A stretch of DNA of 64,000 bases from Apostichopus japonicus. Its lineage: Eukaryota; Echinodermata; Holothuroidea; Aspidochirotida; Stichopodidae. Positions 1 to 13,263 of this stretch are shown in pieces. The position numbers and the translations under genes were made by a program. Under the pieces are notes generated by a model that saw only the letters and a list, made by a program, of their open reading frames with translations, was not told where the DNA came from and made no database searches. Location of the stretch: assembly GCF_037975245.1 (NCBI RefSeq), contig NC_092564.1, positions 18,814,484 to 18,878,483 of the forward strand, read 5' to 3'. How positions within the stretch are numbered: position 1 is the first letter of the stretch; every line of letters starts with the position of its first letter.

Positions 1-550
1 ACCATTCATGTAAACTGTTAAGTCTCGCAATAACGGATCAATCGAACTCATTTATATCCCTGGTAACACAACGTATTTAAAGACTGTATAGAAAAGGTCA
101 CTATCTCTATATAGAACAGCGTCAAGTGACGCATTCAAGAAAATTATAGCAACATTAGTAACATTCAAGAACACTGCAAAGTATCAAAGATTATATGCCA
201 TTGAAAGCTCAATGCACTTTTCCAGAGATCCGTAATTACATAATATTCAGAATGGATATTTTATGCCTTTGGATTTTATTTTAAGACATCAATTTGACTA
301 CTCCTAAAATGAAAACATTGCAACATTTACTGTTGCTTTCCGTTTGGAATGTACCGTTTTATGTCCGACTCTGCTTGGTGAATAGGATGTCGAGATACTG
401 AACTGTGAGGGACTTACTGGTCAAGATGCATTCCGTTACTATTATAAGAAGCCTATATTTCGAAAGTCAGACAACAGGTTCGTTGACCTCATAATGCTAA
501 TACTGAAATCGAGGTTTGGACAAACCTAAACTTCATCACACAACGACAAC

Positions 551-627
551 TTGCACCTGATGCACATCAGATGCACACATTATGCACACATGATGCACAC
601 CTGACGCACACCTGGTGCACACCACCA
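551..627. repeat. Short minisatellite, ~11-bp unit (TGCACACCTGA-like)
   Basis: About seven imperfect head-to-tail copies of an 11-bp unit of the form TGCACA(C/T)(C/A)TGA. The last copies read CGCACACCTGG and TGCACACCACC. It is noncoding, with no spacers between units. Confidence 0.75.
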
Positions 628-949
628 GCAGGGTGTTGTCGTGTGATCAATGTTCCATTTTATTTTGAGTAAAACTTGCTACATCTTGGAAAATTACCGA
701 CCAATCTAAATATTCTCTTTTAATTAGCAACTTAACCATAATGTAGCTTAGTTTTATAATCTTCTTAAGATTCGTCAGGAATCGTCGGAGGTTTTACTAA
801 CTTTGTAAACATTATGTAAGTTTCATTTTTTTTTTTCATTTGAATCTTTGTTTACCGGCGTAAGGAAGAATCAGTCATATGCAAAATATGAGCAATAGAA
901 ACAAAAAACGGTTTTGAAAAAATGGTTTCATGAATACATGAATGTAATT

Positions 950-1235
950 CATGGATGGATGCATAGATGCATTGATTGATCGATGCATGAATGGATGGAT
1001 GGATGTGTGTATGGATGGATGAATGAATGGATGGATGGATGGATGGATGGATGGATGGATGGATGGATGGATGGATGGATGGATGGATGGATGGGTGGGT
1101 GGATGGATGGATGGGTGGGTGGATGTATGTATGTGTGTATGGATGGATGGATGCATAGATGCATTGATTGATCGATGGATGAATGGATTGATGTATGGGT
1201 GGATGAATGATTGAATTGATTGATCATATTGGTCG
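950..1235. repeat. GATG/GGAT tetranucleotide microsatellite
   Basis: A nearly pure GGAT run (about 1025-1093) is embedded in degenerate GATG repeats. A GATGCATAGATGCATTGATT segment occurs on both sides (about 958 and 1150), so the tract contains an internal duplication. Open frames on both strands here (Ile-His-Pro-Ser and Trp-Met-Asp-Gly repeats) are artefacts of the repeat. Confidence 0.9.
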
Positions 1236-2513
1236 ATTAATTGTTTGATTGATAACTTAATTCCACCATACAACATCACTTTGATTACCCTTATAGTGGT
1301 CTTTTATAGTTTACTTCATTTTCTATCAAGCCTGGACAAAATTCTTCCTCGGCAATAAAAACGACATACCTTCTCAATTTGGCAAACCACATCAAATTCT
1401 GCATCTTTTTCTTCTTCTCTCCTTTTTTAACCATAATCCTTCTGCCTCCAAAGCATTTAAGTTCCGTCATCTCATACAAAAACATCGGGGTAAGCTCTCC
1501 AAACCTCGGATATAACTTGGAGATATTTTTTCCAACATATGAATATCTTACGGAATTAGCTGCAGCGACGAAAGTTTTTTTCTTCCCCCTCGAGGGAGAG
1601 ACGGTAACGTTCAATCATCATGTTTGGTGAAGGAACGGATACCGGCGACGACATTAAGTGGGAAATAATTTTATCTTAGAGACGACCAGATGAATCGAGG
1701 TTTACTATGACTTTGTCTTTTGTACTAAATAGATTTCTTTCCACCTTCCTGAGTATCTATATATATATATATTGTTGTGACTTCAGAGAGGCATTAAGTA
1801 GCCTAGCTCTAAGGGATGGAATTTGGAAGAATTCAGACACATGCACTACTCTATATACAACACATCGTCTTTGACAAATTGGAAATTTCAACAACGCTGA
1901 AAATGGCAGCCTTCAAGTCTCACGGGGCTTATTTTCTAATAGAATACTTGAAGCAGGTGAAAGGCTTGAGAGAAAGTATCACTTCTGGTGATGTGGATGA
2001 ATTTCAATTGCAAATCGGGCGTAAAGACAAAATCCGATTATTATCGTAACAATGGGAACACGAATACGGGGAAGTCTAAAGGTTTATATACAAATAGCTA
2101 TTGTAGTTATATATCTAAGGAGTTCGCGTTCTGGTCGGCTGGAAAATTTAACCCTTCGGGAATGGGGAATAAAATAATATCATCTGTTTCTAGAATTCTC
2201 TTTTCTTGGAAAGTTATAATTCTTTCCACATGATCACACCTACGAGTAATTAGCAGGCTTCTGCGTTGAGGGGTTCGCAAAAAATACAATTTCCCCCAGA
2301 TGTCTACTCTTTGTTGTCGCTATATAGCCTACAAACTAGACGAGTAGCCTATTTACTCCATTGTCGTTTACTTAGTTCAAAATTGTTCAGTGTACTCGAA
2401 CTCGTCCTCATATAGATTTGTAATCGTTCGTTCTCGGGTCATTTTGGATATGATATATCGAACCTACTTGCAAGTTTAAAAGCTACGCTTACTCACGTTA
2501 TAAGAGCCTTTGT

Positions 2514-2771
2514 ATATGGAACGCCAAAAGCGACATAAATGCAGAAACAAATTATGTAAACCTAAGTCATTATGTGAATACATAGTTATGTGGCAGTGTT
2601 AGGATCGCATGATAATTAAAATGTTCTTGGTCATTATGTGGAGGTGCTATTAGTGCCATATAAGGACTTAAATTGTTCTTGGTCATTATGTGGCGATAAC
2701 TTTGTGTTTACATAATGACTTAGGTTTACATAATTTGTTTCTGCATTTTTGTCGGTTTTGGCGTTCCATAT
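2514..2771. mobile_element. Fold-back (MITE-like) element, ~65-bp inverted arms
   Basis: The left arm (2514-2582) begins ATATGGAACGCCAAAA. The right arm (2704-2771) is its reverse complement with only a few mismatches. About 120 bp of unrelated spacer lies between them and contains two copies of TGTTCTTGGTCATTATGTGG. There is no coding capacity. The flanks share TTTGTAT-like sequence but a clean target duplication cannot be fixed, so the superfamily is unassigned. Confidence 0.75.
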
Positions 2772-2928
2772 TTGTATACTCGTGCTCATAATAATCTCGT
2801 ACCATATATAGTCTCCAGGTTTTTGTTTTGCGTCACTTCCTGTTTCATGCATCTGATGCAACTATTCTGTCTTTTATGTGCTTTCTCTATAGTTTTGGTC
2901 TCAGTTTCAAATACATTATCGTTTTCTT

Positions 2929-2956
2929 TTTCTTCTTCTTCTTCTTCTTCTTCTTC
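2929..2956. repeat. (TTC)n microsatellite
   Basis: Pure CTT/TTC triplet run, polypyrimidine on the + strand. No gene context. Confidence 0.9.
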
Positions 2957-3904
2957 AAAATAAGTTATTCCCTACGTGGAAGAGGTGCAATCGGTGCAGA
3001 TAGTGAAGGATAAACATCCCTTGCGTACGCATAAAGAATTCACCGGCGCATGTGGTCGTATTCCGATCAATCGTGCTATGTGTACTAAGTTACAACAAGG
3101 AATGCACGTGACCTTCCTATAATGACGTAATGGATTACATGATCCTAATTTAGTCTAAACTAGCCCAGCATTCTCAAGCAGATTTCTGGTTCCATATTAT
3201 CCTGATATTATACACTTCAACATATTTGTAAATTTACATCACATGTAGATTGACGGACAAAATCACTGTTTCAAAATGCATTTTTTCCTCTCCACATCTT
3301 TCTCTCCCTAAGTCTCTTTCTCTCGTTTGATTCCTTGTGTATGTATGTGTTTTCTCCTGGATGCGTCCCTGGAAAATAAAATTGTTTGTTTGTTATCAAT
3401 CCATCTGGTAAGACAACACCTCTATACGAAGAAATACTTTTTACGACAGACTATATGAAATTAGTTCCCTGACAAGCAGATTGGACCAAGAAAAACTTAT
3501 GTTTACCAAGAGAGAAAAAAAGATCAAACATGCAGCACGTTTTGTCATTTCGTTGCCTGAGGAGATCTTGTATAAGTGACAGGTGAAATTCAGTAAAGGA
3601 AAAAAAAAATAACTTGGAAGTTAGCCAGACCATCAGTTCACTTCAATTTCTGCCCTTTATGAAGTGATGCTGATCATTAAGATGATGAAAATCAACCGCA
3701 TGAAATAGAATTTACCCAGAAAATTGTGCATAGTTTTTATTCGCTTCCGCAAGAAGAAGAAAACCAATTATTTATAGCAGACAATAATTAAAATATTATG
3801 TCAGGTTTCATGATTTTCCATGAAAATGCTTATTAATGTGTGTTGACATGAATAAAATACGGGGGTGGGGGGGGGGGGTGGCGAGAATAAATGTTGACAT
3901 ACAG

Positions 3905-4245
3905 CCGATTCTCATGGCTTTATCAGTTCAAACTGGTAATCGTAAGGTGAGTACCTGTTAATCAGTTAAAACTGATGTCGTCAGTGATGTGTGTTATCAT
4001 TTCTTAACAAGTGTTACATTTATGACCAGTTGCTACTGGGAAGGACTTACAAACAGAAAACACTAAACACTCAAGCCTATGCATAATGATTGACTGATTA
4101 ACCAGACTACTCTAAAAGTTTCGCCAATAATTTTGTCCACATTATAACTAAAAGTGGATAACACTTTACTGCAAAAACGCGGCTAAAATCTTCAATTTGA
4201 ACCATCTTTACAAGGTATACTTACTAGTCATATATATATATAGGG
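3905..4245 (+). repeat. Dispersed repeat, copy 1 (inverted copy at 19647-19965)
   Basis: The segment from GCCGATTCTCATGG through ACATCACTGACGACATCAG-type sequence, GCCAATAATTTTGTCCAC and GAACCATCTT, to a terminal (AT)n, recurs reverse-complemented near 19650-19965. Both copies abut an AT tract at the same end. This marks an old interspersed element. No open reading frame or terminal inverted repeat was recognised, so it could be a SINE-like or nonautonomous DNA element. Related but unpaired sequence continues to about 4600. Confidence 0.65.
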
Positions 4246-5053
4246 ACAGTTGTATGTATGTATTTTAGATCCTCCTGCAAGCAGGAACTCGCGAAAGAAG
4301 CCCCACTGGCTTATCAAAGCCGCAAGCTGACCGAAGTCAATCTCTTTGATTCATATTTAACGTATATATTTAACAACTCTGTAACTGGACGACATACATT
4401 AATCTTGGAGTGACTCGAACCCAAGACTCGAACCAAGTTGCTGAAACTCCTAATCAGTCATTAGTTGAAACAGTCTGTGTGTAATGAATTCATCTGTTAG
4501 TTATTTTCCCGACAGTAACATATGCTGATGTGTTACGGTGTTATAACACACTTCAGTGTATATACTGATTAACGGTTGTCTCTTATTCACATTACGAACA
4601 GATCAAGTCTTGTACATGGATGTGGCACGGGGACGCTTTTGTGTTATGTATTCTTATCCTTTTACATAAGTAAAGATAACCGTGTCATACCGTAAGCAGC
4701 CACCTAACGTCAGATTGATATTAATACGTAACAAATCACCGTGGATCAAGTGGAAATCCAAGTTGCGGCAAACCCCTTTTGCCAAATTTGTAAACAAGCA
4801 CAGAGATTTGTCCGTTCTACTGAGTGGTTTCAAACTGTGACTCTGAGAATATTGCCTTTGTTTTGGTACGTAATCATTGTCCAGAAATTAATTTATGACA
4901 CCATCATTATTATTATAATTACTTCCTACAAAACTGGAAAGGTGTATCTGGTTGCTTTCTCTTGATACATAATTTTTTCAGTATTTCTTATTGCATGGCG
5001 TTAGGCCGGCCTACTCCTAGCTTCCCATCCTAGTCCGACTTATATTACTTTCA

Positions 5054-5054
<1 letters not shown>

Positions 5055-5122
<68 letters not shown>
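5055..5122. repeat. (AT)n microsatellite
   Basis: About 34 uninterrupted AT dinucleotides. Confidence 0.95.
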
Positions 5123-5124
<2 letters not shown>

Positions 5125-7967
5125 CTAAAACTGCTTTCCTTTTTTCCATTTCTAAGTCACTGCGCTCACCCCTATACACGTCGCTACACATACATCACCG
5201 TGTGCCCACCTGTCGTCACACACATATTCCCTTTTTACAAACACTTAAGTTTATGGGTCTGAACACCCCAGTATCAATCTACTTAGAACTAATACCAGGA
5301 ACAAATAAGTATCCATCGGCAGATTATAAACATTGGCAATACCCACGAGGTGATCTCCTAAATAGACTATTCATTCAACGTTATTTCAAATACACGGGAT
5401 GACACTACTTCATGTTTGTTTATTATTCTGTTAACGTTGGCCTCATCTTTGACGTTCTATTTTTTCTTCTTTTCCCCCTTTTTCTTCTTTTTTTTTTTGG
5501 GACTGTATACCTAGTCATTAATAACCTAAGCTAGAGGAAGTTGTAATTTTCAATTTTTTTTGGAACGAAACCCCGTCAATGTCTGACAGTCACAATTTTG
5601 TTTCCCTAAATGTGACAGACGAAAATATTGATTATATCACAGTGGTTGGACAGAAACGGTCGTTTGTCATTTCGAGTTTATTTTCACAAGGAGGGGCAGA
5701 GATGAACTTAAATGACCATTCATCACACAAAACGAGATCCAAAAGTGACACTTCGTATTAGTTCCAACGAACATTTTATTTTTATAGTCTGAGATATATA
5801 TATCATACTGAATGAATGTCGATTTTTTAAACATTAACGTCTTGCAGTGACAGGCGCCCCCGCCCCCCCCCAACCCCTGCCCCGTCAAATCACGTAGCGA
5901 CATAAAGTTGGTAAGGGTATATTAAATATACTTTACATGTATATAGTTCCAATTCTCTCAGTTTATTTCTGAGACATTCAGGAGGGTTCACCAAGACCTA
6001 CTTGTACCGCATAGTGAAAATGATTTTAACGGAGGCATGGGGACAAAAAGTCAATACAAGTATGATTATTATTCACCTCGTTTGTACATTGTATCCATGC
6101 CCGTAGCAAGAACTCAGTGGATTTTTGAGGTCACTAATGTTGGCTAAAAACCGTCCTGGTGGAAGGGTCCCACCCACCCTCCACTTTGAGAATATTTTCC
6201 TTGGGTGAGAGGCCTATAGATGTTAAGTGGTGCTATATCATTACCATCATTCAACTGTGTTTATGTATAGTAACAAGCTTTCATTTTAGCGTTTGTTATC
6301 AAATGTAAATCATTTAGAAGGAAGTCTGAAACAATATGTGTCTTGGGGGAGGGGGCACCAAAGCCACAACCATTTTTGTACTTTTACTGTGGAGAATTCC
6401 TCACGTATAACCTTGTGGCAATTCGTTGTGAAAAATGTATTATGTTTATATAAAACGAGGGCGTGCATCCCAAATGGTTATGGCCGAAAGTTCGATTGGC
6501 TCTGTCAAAAAAAAAAAAACATTTTTATGGTATTAGCAATCCGGAGATATCTTCATGTGCCTTGGGATGCATCTTAATCTTATTAAGTATGACCCAACTT
6601 CAGGGGAACAAAATTATGTGTACAAACAAATAGTAATACAATGAGAAATTATGAATGCGTTCAAATATAATAGCAGAGTAGGCTATGAGTGATAGTTTGA
6701 TCTATTGCGCAATCACCCTGGACGGATTCTACGTTTGAATGTGGTAGAATTTACACAGCAGATGTACGTCTGTACATGGAATACAATTCCCATTAACTAC
6801 GTATCGTGCGCAAACATATATGTGTAGGCTCTGTGACTAACAATATATTGTATTATATAGGAAAGCCGTCAACGTTGCACACTACCATTTGACTTGATTA
6901 GTATTTGTTTTTACCTAGGGCAACTCCATTTCATACGAGTTGAAATATACATGTACGTGTTTCACGAATGTTGTGGTAATTGACCTTAATCGAAAAATGA
7001 CTGTCATACGGCGTCATACGGCGATGGACTCAAAAACTGCATGAACGACAAATGGTAACCTTTAATATACTAACCCATGCAGTGGGCATTATTTAGTTAC
7101 TACTAACTTTAGTTTTATTAGATAATTCCATGCTGTTGTCTCGTTTGGAATTATACGTGCTTTAGTCCTGCCTTTCTGATGACACCTTAGGACATGAAAT
7201 AAATTGTGCGAATTACAAGGCCGTCATGAAGAGTTAGATATATCCAATGTTAAAGCATCGATTCTGTATATTCTTAGGATTTTGGAGAATTGAAACATCT
7301 ATATTTGACTACTTCAAAGCTAACTTCGGACGCGGACGTCCGCAGCAAGTAAACAGAAGAGGTTGGAGCGGGGGGGGGGGGTGAGCGGGGTAGGGGAGTG
7401 GGGTAGGGGCAAGTAAACTTCTGGTTTCGGTAACCTCTTGTTAAACGCCCAAGAATTGAACTGTTAGCCGATTTTCAATAGAACTTAACTAAGAGTTTAA
7501 ATCAGTTAACCGACATAATTAAAGCTTAATTTTAACGATACTGAGAGCATAGTTTTTGGTTCTACTAAGAATGAAGTTTCCCCTTACCCTTCCCCCACAC
7601 CCCCTTGCCACCCCTCCCCTTGCGCAGTCTTAGAAGCGAAGCCTGCAGTAATTATATTTATTTACCATGCATAGTAGGCCTATGTGCTCAAAAACAGCTA
7701 CTGATATGTGCAGTCTGTCAGTGTTAAAGATTTCGCTCCCGAAAAGGAAACTATTTGATAAAATGCCATTCAGATGTATCACGTGATGGTACTGCAACTA
7801 ATTAATGAGTCTTTTCTGAACCGTACATTTTCAATTATCCCTTTAAATGTCGATTTGATGTTGCCTGTTAAGCATCAGAGGATTATCTGAATTTTATACT
7901 TGGTGTCTTTCATGTAACATTTTGCAGATAAAGATTAACACATAAGACAAATCCCACTTCACGGCCG

Positions 7968-8011
7968 GTTCCGTCCCTTGGGACTCATCAGGCAAAGGTA
8001 GGAATCGAACC
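7968..8011 (-). ncRNA. Degenerate hammerhead-ribozyme-like core preceded by a pol III B-box
   Basis: Reading the minus strand from 7991 to 7968 gives CTGATGAGTCCC, then AAG, then GGGAC, then GGAAC. This is close to the hammerhead core order CUGAUGA, stem II, GAAAC, with GUCCC/GGGAC able to pair as stem II. The conserved GAAA is altered to GGAA, so cleavage is doubtful. Just upstream on the same strand (8011-8001) is GGTTCGATTCC, a perfect match to the RNA polymerase III B-box consensus. Hammerhead motifs are known in Penelope-like elements and in some SINEs; here I infer a decayed mobile-element copy. Stems I and III were not convincingly identified. Confidence 0.4.
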
Positions 8012-8052
8012 CCGTAATACTCGACCACAGTGGTTTCTATTGGTGTGTGAAA

Positions 8053-8230
8053 GCGTATAAACTGGCTTTGCATAACTGTCAATGAGGGCGTATTACCCAG
8101 GTGTTATGATTGTACAGTGTTATGATTGTAAAATTGTCAGATTCAAAAGCACCAGGGGTGCTCTCTGTACAATTACAACACTTGGGTAATATGCCGTTAT
8201 TGACAGTTATACAAAGCCAGTTTATACGTC
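8053..8230. repeat. Inverted repeat / fold-back with ~65-bp arms
   Basis: The left arm 8053-8117 (GCGTATAAACTGGCTTTGCA..., ending TGTACAG) is matched as reverse complement by 8165-8230 with about a dozen mismatches, leaving a 47-bp loop. It sits directly beside the hammerhead-like motif on its left, so both may belong to one element. Confidence 0.75.
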
Positions 8231-11200
8231 GTTCCCTTCAGAACCCTTTAAATACTCGAATGACGCCTTGGTAAATAATAATTCGAACAAAGATCCATTT
8301 TACAGACTTCAAAGGTGCCCGGATATTCAATTCGAACACGCTACTACAACGAACACTCCCTGACCAACGACGTCTTTCTCACGGACTATATCCCATTGTT
8401 AGATATTACATTCAATACGTTGAACAGGTTCAGCAAACTTAAACAACATCGAAAGAGACCAAATACTGCAGGAAATAGATCTCCTATTAAAAATTTGGTT
8501 CATATAATTTACATCAAGGGCCCGTGCTACGTCTGTTAAAACTATGCCACTCAGATACCATACGTAGACAGAGTGTGAACGATTTCGTAACCATGTTTCT
8601 AGTTTTGGTTTGTCTCTGTTCATTTTGGTTTGGTAACTGGACTAGCGCCCTCACTTAAGCTTTTTGGCAGCGCAATAATTCATTTGAATTTGGTAGCTAG
8701 TTGTTCCATTTTTTTTGGGGGGGGGGGCCAATTTGTTTTTTTATTTTTTTATTCTTTCTATATCGCGTCAGGTTTGGTTCTTAGAGATCGGTTTATTTCT
8801 TTTGTTTTCTTTTTTTCTGTTTTGTCGGTGATGGCCGTCCATAGTTTTTGAGCAATACTCGGGAGGTTTGGACAAAGTGCACACCAGACACAAAAGAAGT
8901 GCTTTTAAAAACAAACCGGCCAGAAAAACCTGTACTGTCACGAGTTTGTGATTTTCATCATAGACCACATGAAATTAAATAGCGCCTCTAAAAGTTCAAT
9001 TTCGCAAATTCAGTCCCTTTAAGTCTGATCCGTTTTTACTATACACTAACGTCACCTTGGCTTAACCTCTGCTCACCTCTGTTTGTACTATGAATTGTTA
9101 TTTGATCTTGTTTTGTTGTAGTTTATACCTTATTCTATACAAGCATTCTGTTTGTATTATACCTTCAAAGTACGAGGAACCACCCATAAATAAATCCCGC
9201 GGTTGACTGGTTTATGGGAAGCCAAGAACAGCAAAACAGCTATGGACCTGGATTTTCTATTATTTTATTTTTCTATATTTTTTTCAGGGGGGGGGGTGAG
9301 AAGTTTATATTTTGGGCGTCGCCATTTACCACCATTAACAAAAATATATTGTAAATGAACTGTACAACTTGTCCATTTTAAACAAGATTGCAACTGAATG
9401 AATTCAACCCAATGTTCAAACTCTCTAATCCAACCCATGGCTAATGACGCAGCACACCTTTCTCTTACTATATGGGTCGTAATTCTTTTTCAGCATTCGT
9501 CCTTTGTCTGTAAACCCCGGCCGCTTAGTTATGTTTATTGATGACCCCTATACAAGGACCTATAACAAATTGAGATTTCCCGCCAAATGTTGACCTTGTC
9601 CAATGGCGTAACCAGACCTTTTCATCTCGGGGGGGGGGGGGTGAGTTGAGGGGGTGGGGGAGAGGGCGGATAAGTGGACAAGTTTCATCATGCGAGTCAG
9701 TTCGGTCATTTTAGGTACTTTTGCAAAATGCCCCATCCCAAACACTTCAAACCATGGTCAAGGTACTGACTGTTATGCATGTTTATTTGCCCAAATTAAA
9801 CAGTTTGGACATATTAGACTAGCATTTCAGTTATTTGGAAGAAATCCCCCCCCCCCCTGCTCCCGCCTCTGGCCTTGGCCCTGATCGAACTGCCCAACGA
9901 ACTATGCAGGATGCGGCAATTTTAAAATTTGAAACTTTCCAGTTATAATTCTCATTCAACTTTGGTTGCACAGCCCAGTTTGCGTCCCACAATCTGTAAC
10001 ATTAGTCAACTACCACCCAGTTGTGACACCTTTTTTTCCTATGCTGTCGTGTCATGTCCCGCTTCAGAGCACTCGTATTGTCAGTATGAGCAGTATGAAT
10101 ATCATGTTTCTACCAGATGGAGGTTAGGAACCGTTTGTACTGTCAATATACGAGTGCTTCGAAGCTAGCATGATAGTGGATAGTTTGGAGAGGCATTAGC
10201 ATTAGAAAATTGTACCTACTAAAACCAGAATGCCAACAGTAACAATTAATGAGACAATGCAAAATTCTTCAAAAGGTTACATATCGAAGAATAAAATAAA
10301 ATGTTTGTCGCAGATATAACTTTCTGATTCGCATTACACGGTGTATAATACTCTAACTTGAAGCTGCCAAACTGTATACTGATATATTTTCCCCCTCCAT
10401 TCTCTCATGTTTTCTTCAAATGTGTTTTATTCACTTAGATCGCTTTGAAAAAGATAAAGGGTAGCCCAATATGTGTGGAATTTCCCGTAGGTTTGGTCGA
10501 AATGACACAAAGTTTCAACTCGACTCAAAATAGAGCTTTATAATTAATAATACAGTTTCAGTGCAGAATAAAACAATATCGACTCTATCTATAACAACAT
10601 GACCTCGAGCGTTAATACAATGGAGTCGTTGAAAGGGATATTGTCTTCATTGATATCTGCTTTTGGGGTGACACTATTTAATTCGATTAGCTTGACTCTC
10701 ATTGACATCTCAAGTTAATCCGTAAACCTCTCTATTTACCCTGCCAAACAAGCAAAAAAAAAAAAAAAAAAATAGGTGTTCCATTCAATCGATGGTTGAA
10801 GTTCTCACATTTACACTGGTATGCGTATATAAACAAGTGCTTTGTTATCGAAGAACCTCCGCTATTATTAAATCCAAGTACAGCAATATCCTGAAGTTAT
10901 ATAGGCCTCATAAATCAACAATATTTATATTGTTTTACCCTGAATTTATACTAAACCTCCCTCGGATGTCGTGACCCTAGTACCTCGAAAAGGTAAACCC
11001 ATATCTAGCCTTATAGTAGCCTATTGATCACTGCTCGCAAAACAACACTCGGTCAAGTGTTCCAGTCTGCAGATAACTGTCTGTAAAACGCTGAATCACA
11101 GATCATTCCTGTATGAATATTCTATATTATATATCGCACAGGTATTTTTAAGAGGTTATGACAGCTGAATGTCTCTGTTTCTGTTCTGACGTATGTGTCA

Positions 11201-11832
11201 CTTGGAAATACGATAGCCATATGGAAATGATTTCCGGTTATTGAGTTAATCGCTACCGCGTTACACGAGACTTCTACACTTCAACTCGCAGACGTGTCAT
11301 GGTATAAATGTCATACTGTCACAGACTAAAAATGATTTTGTAAGATAATAATGGGTTATGACTAGCTTCAATTTTATACGACGAATGACTTCATTATGAA
11401 CCATCGAAACCGCTGAGGATATATTCGCCAGAATTCTCACCGATATAATTTTTAAAGTCATTGAATTTATTTTTTGTAGCAAAAAGTGAACGGATTTTTG
11501 ACTGCGATTTTTGCATCGTTTTGCGGTATTTCAGTCCAAGTGACAATACATAGTTTGATTTTATCGAACGAGAAAAAGGAATCTTTTTGTCAACAAGCCC
11601 TCTCCTTTATGTTTGCTCACCCGTAGAGAAAAGGAGTACTTTGAAGGTCGCACGCATACACACACAACGGTTTCTTTAACAACAACAGCGCTGAGAAAGA
11701 TCTTTTGACCATCATGTTTGCATTGAGCTAGTTTATACGCAGGTTTAGTACGTATTGTATAGGCTACATCGTCACGGTACGACAAATTCCTACCGTACCC
11801 CAATAGACCCTAATTCAATCGCGCGGGTCTAA

Positions 11833-11947
11833 TATATAGTCACTCGCTGAACGAGACATTGTTGTGTAGTCGTTTTACTGTGTGGAATCAGTGCAGGCGG
11901 CGCCATATCAAGTTTACCTAACGTCCCATCCTGCAAACCATTTCTTG
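11833..11947 (+). promoter_or_regulatory. Possible TATA promoter and noncoding first exon for the PLP enzyme gene (isoform A)
   Basis: A TATATA box-like motif (11833-11838) is followed by a GC-richer stretch (CAGGCGGCGCC near 11893) and then a strong donor, TTG|GTAAGT, with the exon ending at 11947. The next plausible acceptor is ACACAG at 14221-14226, 38 bp upstream of the isoform A start codon. This would make a noncoding first exon. It rests only on motif matches and needs transcript evidence. Confidence 0.2.
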
Positions 11948-12340
11948 GTAAGTCGACTTTTTTTATTTGTAATATTTTGTAATTGTGTTTAGTTTTGTAA
12001 GAGTTGACAGTCACTGTCACAGACTAAAGGAATTTCATAAATGAAGATGAACTTTGTTGGATGAATACTTCCATTGTATAACGTTTTACCGTCTTATAAA
12101 TAACAGGTAACCATGTAGGGAAGTTACTGCATAGCAAAGCACACAGTGATAACTATATGTCATAGGATAAACAGTTTTACCGCACTCTATCTAAAAGGAT
12201 ATAAATGGTTAGTAAAGTGTAACTTTACCATCCCTTGTCTACAAATCCCCTTACATCTATCTCTTTGTGTTCACCATGCTCATTAACCTGTCTGTATTCT
12301 GTGCGTGTTTTTGTCCCTTATGTTACTGTTACTTGTCATT

Positions 12341-12455
12341 TAGCCTATGAAGAAGATCCTGCTAGGATCGACACGTCAGGTCAACTTACTTTTACACATT
12401 CTCCTACACAGGCTCTCTAGTGGATAAGCAGTTTGCTAACAGTTTTATTTTATTT
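12341..12455 (+). repeat. Dispersed repeat with GATCCTGCTAGGATC hairpin, copy 1
   Basis: GAAGAAGATCCTGCTAGGAT, then CGACACGTCAGG, then ACACAGGCTCTCTAGTGG and GCAGTTTGCTAACAG recur reverse-complemented at 45425-45532. The GATCC/GGATC hairpin followed by GAAACG in the other copy (GACACG here) has the layout of a hammerhead stem II with the GAAA box, but the CUGAUGA box is poorly kept (TATGAAGA). Probably the end of a retroelement; the family is not identified. Confidence 0.65.
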
Positions 12456-13053
12456 TTATTTTTATTGTAAAGTGCAACTTGTGATAATGACCAGAAAAAT
12501 GCCAATTGTGTTTTCCAATGTAACAGGATTGTTTGGAATTTATAATCACCCCTCCCCCACTCCCCCTCACCCACCTTTGAAATCCTGTGTGCACACCCCC
12601 ACTTATTTCAACATTCGTTTGCAATTTGTGATGCAATGAAAGCGATGTACAAAGAAAAACCATCTCTTTTTCTCTTCATTATCGGAAAATATTGCACACA
12701 CGCTAACACAGCATGACATGTATTAACTACGAAGTACAACACAGTGGAAGTATTTATTTGAAGTTTCCAGGGGGAATTGTACTGTTATAAATATGTTATT
12801 GTACAGACACAGTACGGTATGTGACATGCTGTTTGACTAGAGCCAGCAGGTCAAAGGTCAGCGAGCTAGAACTCTCCGGAGACCGTGGGGCCACGGGCAT
12901 CACCAAAATAGGGCAAACTTAGGTGTCGTTAGAGAAATTGTCCACTTAATAGTATCTTACCAAACGTGTTTTAGTTTTTGTTACGAAAGTTGGTGACCGT
13001 TGGTCAAAGAAAAGGATACCGTCCTGCTAAAATAAAATTTACTGTGAAACTTT

Positions 13054-13263
13054 AAAAGAATAGTCCAGGTCAAAATTTGTATTTGATATGTTAAAGAGGA
13101 ACATAACCTAAGCCTTCTGGTGAAATTTGCATACATTCCTATGTACAAACATTCCTATGTACAAAAACGGTACATCGGAATTGAATGCAAATTTCACCAG
13201 AATACTTAGTTGATGTTCCTCTGTAACATATCAAAATGAAATTTTGACCTGGACTATTCTTTG
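13054..13263. mobile_element. Fold-back (MITE-like) element, ~85-bp arms
   Basis: The arms begin AAAGAATAGTCCAGGTCAAAAT on the left and end with the reverse complement at 13262. They pair along about 85 bp with scattered mismatches, and the centre carries two copies of ACATTCCTATGTACA. No open frame and no clear target duplication. Consistent with a nonautonomous DNA transposon. Confidence 0.7.

Larger units (their letters stand above)
1..11830. other. Intergenic region without recognisable gene
   Basis: I see no exon chain or conserved protein motif here. The open frames are short (mostly under 110 codons), lack conserved motifs, and several come from microsatellites. The stretch contains the repeats listed separately: a short minisatellite, a GATG microsatellite, three fold-back or dispersed elements, (AT)n and poly-G runs. 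A noncoding gene cannot be excluded. Confidence 0.6.

Noticed and set aside
875-1279. Open frames of Ile-His-Pro-Ser or Trp-Met-Asp-Gly repeats on both strands
   Set aside because: They are translations of a GATG microsatellite and have no gene context.
8001-8040. tRNA gene suggested by the perfect B-box
   Set aside because: A possible A-box is only about 14 bp from the B-box and no cloverleaf can be drawn, so it is a repeat-derived promoter trace at best.
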